Of a stretch of 64,000 bases of DNA, positions 60,106 to 64,000 are shown piece by piece (position 1 is the stretch's first letter; the number at the start of each line of letters is the position of its first letter). The translations under genes and the position numbers were made by a program. The stretch lies in the NCBI RefSeq assembly GCF_000183745.1, contig NC_014761.1, positions 682,001 to 746,000 of the forward strand, written 5' to 3'. The notes below the pieces were generated by a model. The model did no database searches, was not told where the DNA came from, and saw only the letters and a program-made list of their open reading frames with translations. Source of the DNA: Oceanithermus profundus DSM 14977 (lineage in GTDB: Bacteria; Deinococcota; Deinococci; Deinococcales; Marinithermaceae).

Positions 60106-61104
60106 ATGACCGCATACATCCTCCGCCGCTTTCTGCACCTGATCCCCACCTTCCTGGGGGCTACTTTTTTGGCTTTTCTGGTGATCCAGCTGGCCCCGGG
60201 CGACTTCATCACCCGGCTCGAGCTGGACCCCTCGTACGACCGCGCACAAATCGAGAACTTCCGGCGCCTCTTCGGCCTGGACCAGCCGTTCACGGTCCAG
60301 TACGCCAAGTGGCTGTCGGGTTTTATGAAGGGCTACCTGGGCCTTTCGCTCAGCTATCAAACCGACGTATGGCACGTGCTCAAGCCGCGCATCCTCAACT
60401 CGATGGTGCTCGTGATCTCGTCGATCGTCTTCATCTACGTCGTCTCCATACCGATCGGGATCTACTCGGCCCTCAGGCAGTACTCCTGGGGCGACCGCTT
60501 CTGGACCAGCTTCGCCTTCTTCGGCCTGGCGGTGCCCAACTTCTTCTTCGCCCTCCTGATGCTCTACTTCGCCCTCTGGCTCAAGGACACCTTCGGCCAC
60601 GAGATCTTCCCGATCGGGGGGATGCGTTCGCTCTACATCGACGGCGTCGACTTCTTTCAGGCGCCCAAGTGGCGCCAGTGGCTCGACGTGATGTGGCACG
60701 CGGTGCTGCCGGTCATCGTCGCCGGGACCGCCGGCACCGCGGGGCTTACGCGCGTGATGCGCACCCAGATGCTCGAGACCAAGATGCAGGACTACGTGCG
60801 CACCGCGCGGGCCAAGGGGCTGGCGGAGCGCGTGGTCATCTACAAGCACATCCTGCGCAACGCGGTGATCCCCATCATCGCCTCGATCGGCTTCCTGCTG
60901 CCGGAACTCTTCGGGGGCGCTGGCTTCGTGGAGGTGGTGATGGCCTGGCCGGGCCTGACGCCGCTGATCCTCGACGCCATCTTCAGCATCGACGTCTACA
61001 TCCTCATGGGCAGCATCTCGATCTCGGTGGTGCTGCTGATGATCGGTAACCTGCTCTCCGACCTCTTGCTCGCTTGGGTGGATCCGCGGATCCGCTACAG
61101 CTAG
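60106..61104 (+). CDS. Peptide ABC transporter permease (DppB-type)
   Basis: 332 aa, six membrane helices. MTAYILRRFLHLIPTFLGAT is the standard DppB/OppB opening. The coupling (EAA) loop is YVRTARAKGLAERVVIYKHIL. ATG 60106; no strong ribosome site, consistent with lower expression than the binding protein. Confidence 0.9.
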   Translation: MTAYILRRFLHLIPTFLGATFLAFLVIQLAPGDFITRLELDPSYDRAQIENFRRLFGLDQPFTVQYAKWLSGFMKGYLGLSLSYQTDVWHVLKPRILNSMVLVISSIVFIYVVSIPIGIYSALRQYSWGDRFWTSFAFFGLAVPNFFFALLMLYFALWLKDTFGHEIFPIGGMRSLYIDGVDFFQAPKWRQWLDVMWHAVLPVIVAGTAGTAGLTRVMRTQMLETKMQDYVRTARAKGLAERVVIYKHILRNAVIPIIASIGFLLPELFGGAGFVEVVMAWPGLTPLILDAIFSIDVYILMGSISISVVLLMIGNLLSDLLLAWVDPRIRYS

Positions 61105-61112
61105 GAGCTACG

Positions 61113-62591
61113 ATGTCCGATATCCACGACACCAACCTCCGCGAAGGCTTAGGCGAGCGCAGCCAAAGCTACTGGCAGAAAGCGTGGATGCGCTTCCGGC
61201 GCCACCCCTTCGCCCGCTGGGCGAGCGTGGTGCTGCTGGTGCTCTATTCCCTGGCCCTCTTCGCCGACTTCGTCGGGCCCTACCCCGAGGCCAAGAGCTT
61301 CCGCAAGCTGCAGTTCGTGCCGCCCACCAAGGTGTACTTCAAGACCGAGGACGGCCGCTGGACCCGCCCCTACGTCTGCAAGGTGGAGCGCAGCCGCAAC
61401 CCGCGCACCTTCAAGCTGGAGTTCAAGGAGAACTGCGAGGAGAAGTACACCATCTACTTCTTCGTGAAGGGCTACCCCTACAAGTTCCTGGGGTTCATCC
61501 CCATGGACCTGCACCTGATGGGCGGTCCCTGGCTGGTCGAGGAGAAGGCCTACCTCTTCCTCTGGGGCACCGACGACTTCGGGCGCGACATGTTCAGCCG
61601 CATCTGGTTCGGGGCGCGCATCAGCCTGACGATCGGAATCCTGGCGACGATCGTCGCCCTGTTGATCGGCATCACCATGGGCGGCATCTCCGGCTACTAT
61701 GCGGGCAGCCGGGTGCACATCGTCCGCGGCCTCTTCCGGCCGCCGCAGAAGCGAGCGGCCGCAGCGGGAAGCGAAGGGGCCGAGCAGCAAAACGGATTCT
61801 TCAGCGGGGGCGCCCTGGCCGAGGGCTGGCGCGAGGCCGTGCACGAACGGCGGGTGCCCATCTTCCTGATCGGCCTGGTGCTGCAGTACGCCTTCTGGGG
61901 GGCGGCCACCGCGGTGCTCTACACCACGATGCAGGGCTTCCTCTCGATCAGCGAGGGGCTGGAGCGGTACCTGGCCATGCTCGTCTTCGGGGGCCTCCTG
62001 GGGATCATGGTCTGGATGTTCCTCTTTGGACGGCTGGCCGTCGACGTGGACGACCTGATCATGCGCACGACCGAGATCCTCGCGGCGATTCCCGGCCTCT
62101 TCCTGCTGATCATCCTCTCGGGCATGCTGGCGCAATACGACATGCCCTCCTCGACGCGCTTCCTGCTCGTGCTCACCATCCTGGCCTTCGTGGGCTGGGG
62201 CGGCCTGGCGCGCAACATCCGCGGCTTCGTGCTGCAGCTGCGGGAGATGGAATACGCCCAGGCGGCCAAGGCCCTGGGGGCGGGCGACGCGCGCATCCTC
62301 TTCCGCCACATCATTCCAGGCACCCTCGGCTACCTGATCGTCGTCGCCTCGCTCGCCATCCCCGGGTACATCCTCGCGGAGTCGGGACTTTCGTTCCTTG
62401 GCCTGGGCATCCAGGAACCCTCCTCCTCGTGGGGGCTCTTGCTCTCGAAGGCCCAGCAGATCGGCATTAGCGCCATCAAGGAACGGCCTTGGCTGTTTAT
62501 CCCCGGGTTCTTTATCTTTGTTAGCATATTGACGTATAACTATCTAGGAGATGCCTTGCGCGACGCGCTCGATCCCCGCGCAGAGCACTAG
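61113..62591 (+). CDS. Peptide ABC transporter permease (DppC-type), enlarged
   Basis: 492 aa, against about 280-320 for most DppC proteins. The normal parts are LWGTDDFGRDMFSRIWFGARI and the coupling loop YAQAAKALGAGDARILFRHI. Extra material sits in two places: about 70 residues before WGTDDFGRD (exported side, two Cys at about 90 and 108), and about 105 residues after SGYYAGSR, with a basic loop and two more membrane helices, before the IMRTTEILAAIPGL helix. Start ATG 61113 has AGGAG. Confidence 0.88.
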   Translation: MSDIHDTNLREGLGERSQSYWQKAWMRFRRHPFARWASVVLLVLYSLALFADFVGPYPEAKSFRKLQFVPPTKVYFKTEDGRWTRPYVCKVERSRNPRTFKLEFKENCEEKYTIYFFVKGYPYKFLGFIPMDLHLMGGPWLVEEKAYLFLWGTDDFGRDMFSRIWFGARISLTIGILATIVALLIGITMGGISGYYAGSRVHIVRGLFRPPQKRAAAAGSEGAEQQNGFFSGGALAEGWREAVHERRVPIFLIGLVLQYAFWGAATAVLYTTMQGFLSISEGLERYLAMLVFGGLLGIMVWMFLFGRLAVDVDDLIMRTTEILAAIPGLFLLIILSGMLAQYDMPSSTRFLLVLTILAFVGWGGLARNIRGFVLQLREMEYAQAAKALGAGDARILFRHIIPGTLGYLIVVASLAIPGYILAESGLSFLGLGIQEPSSSWGLLLSKAQQIGISAIKERPWLFIPGFFIFVSILTYNYLGDALRDALDPRAEH

Positions 62592-62608
62592 CGACCAAAG
62601 GAGCTTAG

Positions 62609-63631
62609 ATGAACGACAAGCGTCTATTAGAGGTCAAGGGCCTGAAGGTGCACTTCAAGACCGACGAAGGCATCGTCAAGGCCGTTGACGGCGTTTCCTA
62701 TCACATCGATAAAGGTGAAACGCTCGCCGTCGTAGGGGAGTCGGGTTCGGGCAAATCGGTTTCGGCGCTGGCGATGATGCGCCTGATCCCCATGCCTCCC
62801 GGGATGATCGCGGGGGGCGAGATCCACTTCCGCGGCAAGGACGGCGAGGTCAAGGAGCTGCTCTCGCTGCCCGAACACGAGATGCGCCGCATCCGCGGCA
62901 ACGACATCGCCATGATCTTCCAGGAGCCGATGACCTCGCTCAACCCCGTCTACACCGTGGGCGATCAGATTGCCGAGGCCATCGTGCTGCACCAGGGCAA
63001 GAGCAAGAAGGAAGCGCTCGAGCTGGCCGCCGACATGCTCGACCTGGTGGGCATTCCCGAACCCCACAAGCGCCTGAAGAACTACCCGCACCAGATGTCG
63101 GGCGGGATGCGCCAGCGCGTGATGATCGCGATGGCGCTTTCCTGCAACCCCAGCCTGCTCATCGCCGACGAGCCCACCACCGCGCTCGACGTCACGATTC
63201 AGGCGCAGATCCTGGAGCTGATGAAGAAGCTGCAGGAAGAGATCGGCATGTCGATCATGTTCATCACCCACGACCTGGGCGTGGTGGCCGAAATGGCCGA
63301 CCGCGTCGTGGTGATGTACGCGGGCCGGGCGGTCGAAGAGGCCGACGTGGTCAACACCTACAAGGATCCGCTGCACCCCTACACGATGGGGCTCCTGAAC
63401 TCGGTGCCGCGCGTCGACGAAAGCGCCGTCAACCAGCAGCGGCTCGAGGCCATCCCCGGGAACGTGCCCAACCCGCTCTTCCTGCCGCCCGGATGCGCCT
63501 TCCACCCCCGCTGCAAGTACGCGGTCCCCGGGGTGTGCGACCAGGAGATTCCGCCCCTCGAGGATGCCGGTAACGGGCACATGGTGCGCTGCGTGCGCTG
63601 GCGGGAGATCAGGGAGGAGGCCCACGCATGA
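62609..63631 (+). CDS. Peptide ABC transporter ATPase (DppD-type)
   Basis: 340 aa. Walker A GESGSGKS, signature MSGGMRQR, Walker [13 protein letters not shown]. The C-terminal oligopeptide domain has [18 protein letters not shown], whose Cys residues suit a [4Fe-4S] site known in this subfamily. ATG 62609 has AAAGGAG. Confidence 0.92.
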   Translation: MNDKRLLEVKGLKVHFKTDEGIVKAVDGVSYHIDKGETLAVVGESGSGKSVSALAMMRLIPMPPGMIAGGEIHFRGKDGEVKELLSLPEHEMRRIRGNDIAMIFQEPMTSLNPVYTVGDQIAEAIVLHQGKSKKEALELAADMLDLVGIPEPHKRLKNYPHQMSGGMRQRVMIAMALSCNPSLLIADEPTTALDVTIQAQILELMKKLQEEIGMSIMFITHDLGVVAEMADRVVVMYAGRAVEEADVVNTYKDPLHPYTMGLLNSVPRVDESAVNQQRLEAIPGNVPNPLFLPPGCAFHPRCKYAVPGVCDQEIPPLEDAGNGHMVRCVRWREIREEAHA

Positions 63632-64000
63632 ACAGGGACGCCACGCCCCTCATGGAAGTCAACCACCTCAAGAAGTGGTTCCCGATTCGCGGCGGTATCC
63701 TCTCGCGCACCGTGGGGCACGTCAAAGCGGTGAACGACGTCAGCTTCTACGTCAACCGCGGCGAAGTGCTCGGGCTGGTGGGCGAGTCGGGTTCGGGCAA
63801 GACCACCGTGGGCCGCACCATCCTGCGCCTCATCGAGCCCACCGACGGCGAGGTCATCTTCGACGGCACCGACGTGGTGGGGCTGTCCAAGCCCGAGCTG
63901 CGGCCCTTCCGCCGCCGCATGCAGATCATCTTCCAGGACCCGTTCGCCTCGCTCAACCCGCGCATGACCGTGGGCGACATCATTGCCGAGCCGCTGATCA
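63628..64000 (+). CDS. Peptide ABC transporter ATPase (DppF-type), N-terminal part
   Basis: The first 124 codons are present; the gene leaves the window. Walker [10 protein letters not shown] (about 51-59) and [12 protein letters not shown] (Q-loop) identify the second ATPase of the pair. ATG 63628 overlaps the preceding TGA and has AGGGAGGAGG. Confidence 0.9.
   Translation, partial: MNRDATPLMEVNHLKKWFPIRGGILSRTVGHVKAVNDVSFYVNRGEVLGLVGESGSGKTTVGRTILRLIEPTDGEVIFDGTDVVGLSKPELRPFRRRMQIIFQDPFASLNPRMTVGDIIAEPLI

Overview
The window is 64 kb of dense, GC-rich chromosome with almost no intergenic space. Several things point to the Thermaceae branch of Deinococcota, most likely an Oceanithermus- or Marinithermus-like thermophile: a 14-gene complex I operon in the Thermus nqo7-6-5-4-2-1-3-8..14 order, with Fe-S ligand numbering nearly identical to Thermus; many genes started by a TANNNT box 5-9 nt before the start codon (leaderless transcripts); a TmrAB-like heterodimeric exporter; and a preference for TRAP/TAXI and peptide ABC transporters. 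The species assignment is inference. No prophage, CRISPR array, insertion sequence or rRNA was seen. One tRNA, tRNA-Leu(CAA), is present.

Layout. 1-4.1 kb: an incomplete SH3b1/NlpC-P60-type gene, rluD, a secreted PQQ sugar dehydrogenase, tlyA and two small proteins. 4.1-13.7 kb: a tightly overlapping purine operon, purSLQ(fused)-purC-purE-purF-purD-purM-purN. 14.0-28.1 kb: nuoA-N. 28.2-33 kb: a glutaryl-CoA-dehydrogenase-like gene and a TAXI-TRAP transporter with its DUF1850 partner. 33-38 kb: an astacin-family lipoprotein, an MFS exporter, a cyclase-family hydrolase and a fumarylacetoacetate-hydrolase (FAH) gene broken by an in-frame TAG. 37.9-44.5 kb: a minus-strand set upp-wecA-wecB, an APH-like kinase, a radical SAM protein, an NnrS-like membrane protein and a stand-alone dsRNA-binding-domain protein. 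44.5-52.5 kb: an orphan NarL-type regulator, an M20 hydrolase, the TmrAB-like ABC pair, a DUF454 protein, an intact FAH-family gene and a repeat-rich island. 52.5-58.1 kb: an ABC-F protein, a divergent PlsY, a LacI regulator, an MBL hydrolase, a HAD phosphatase, tRNA-Leu and secG. 58.2-64 kb: a peptide ABC transporter operon that runs off the right edge.

How the parts work together. The purine operon carries the steps from PRPP to SAICAR except PurB/PurH functions and has no PurK. That fits its PurE, which has class II (CO2-using) signatures. Complex I is complete, but NuoG has lost all four ligands of the off-pathway N7 cluster while keeping every other cluster ligand. The MFS exporter and the ABC exporter, 12 kb apart, carry near-identical TGACCG/CGGTCA operators over their promoters and probably share one TetR-type repressor that is not in the window.

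The strongest items for follow-up are the N7 loss, the shared exporter operator, the class II PurE/no-PurK arrangement, the fused PurS-PurS-PurL-PurQ protein, the PlsY-like protein with changed active-site motifs, the nonsense-split FAH gene and the two related repeat elements.
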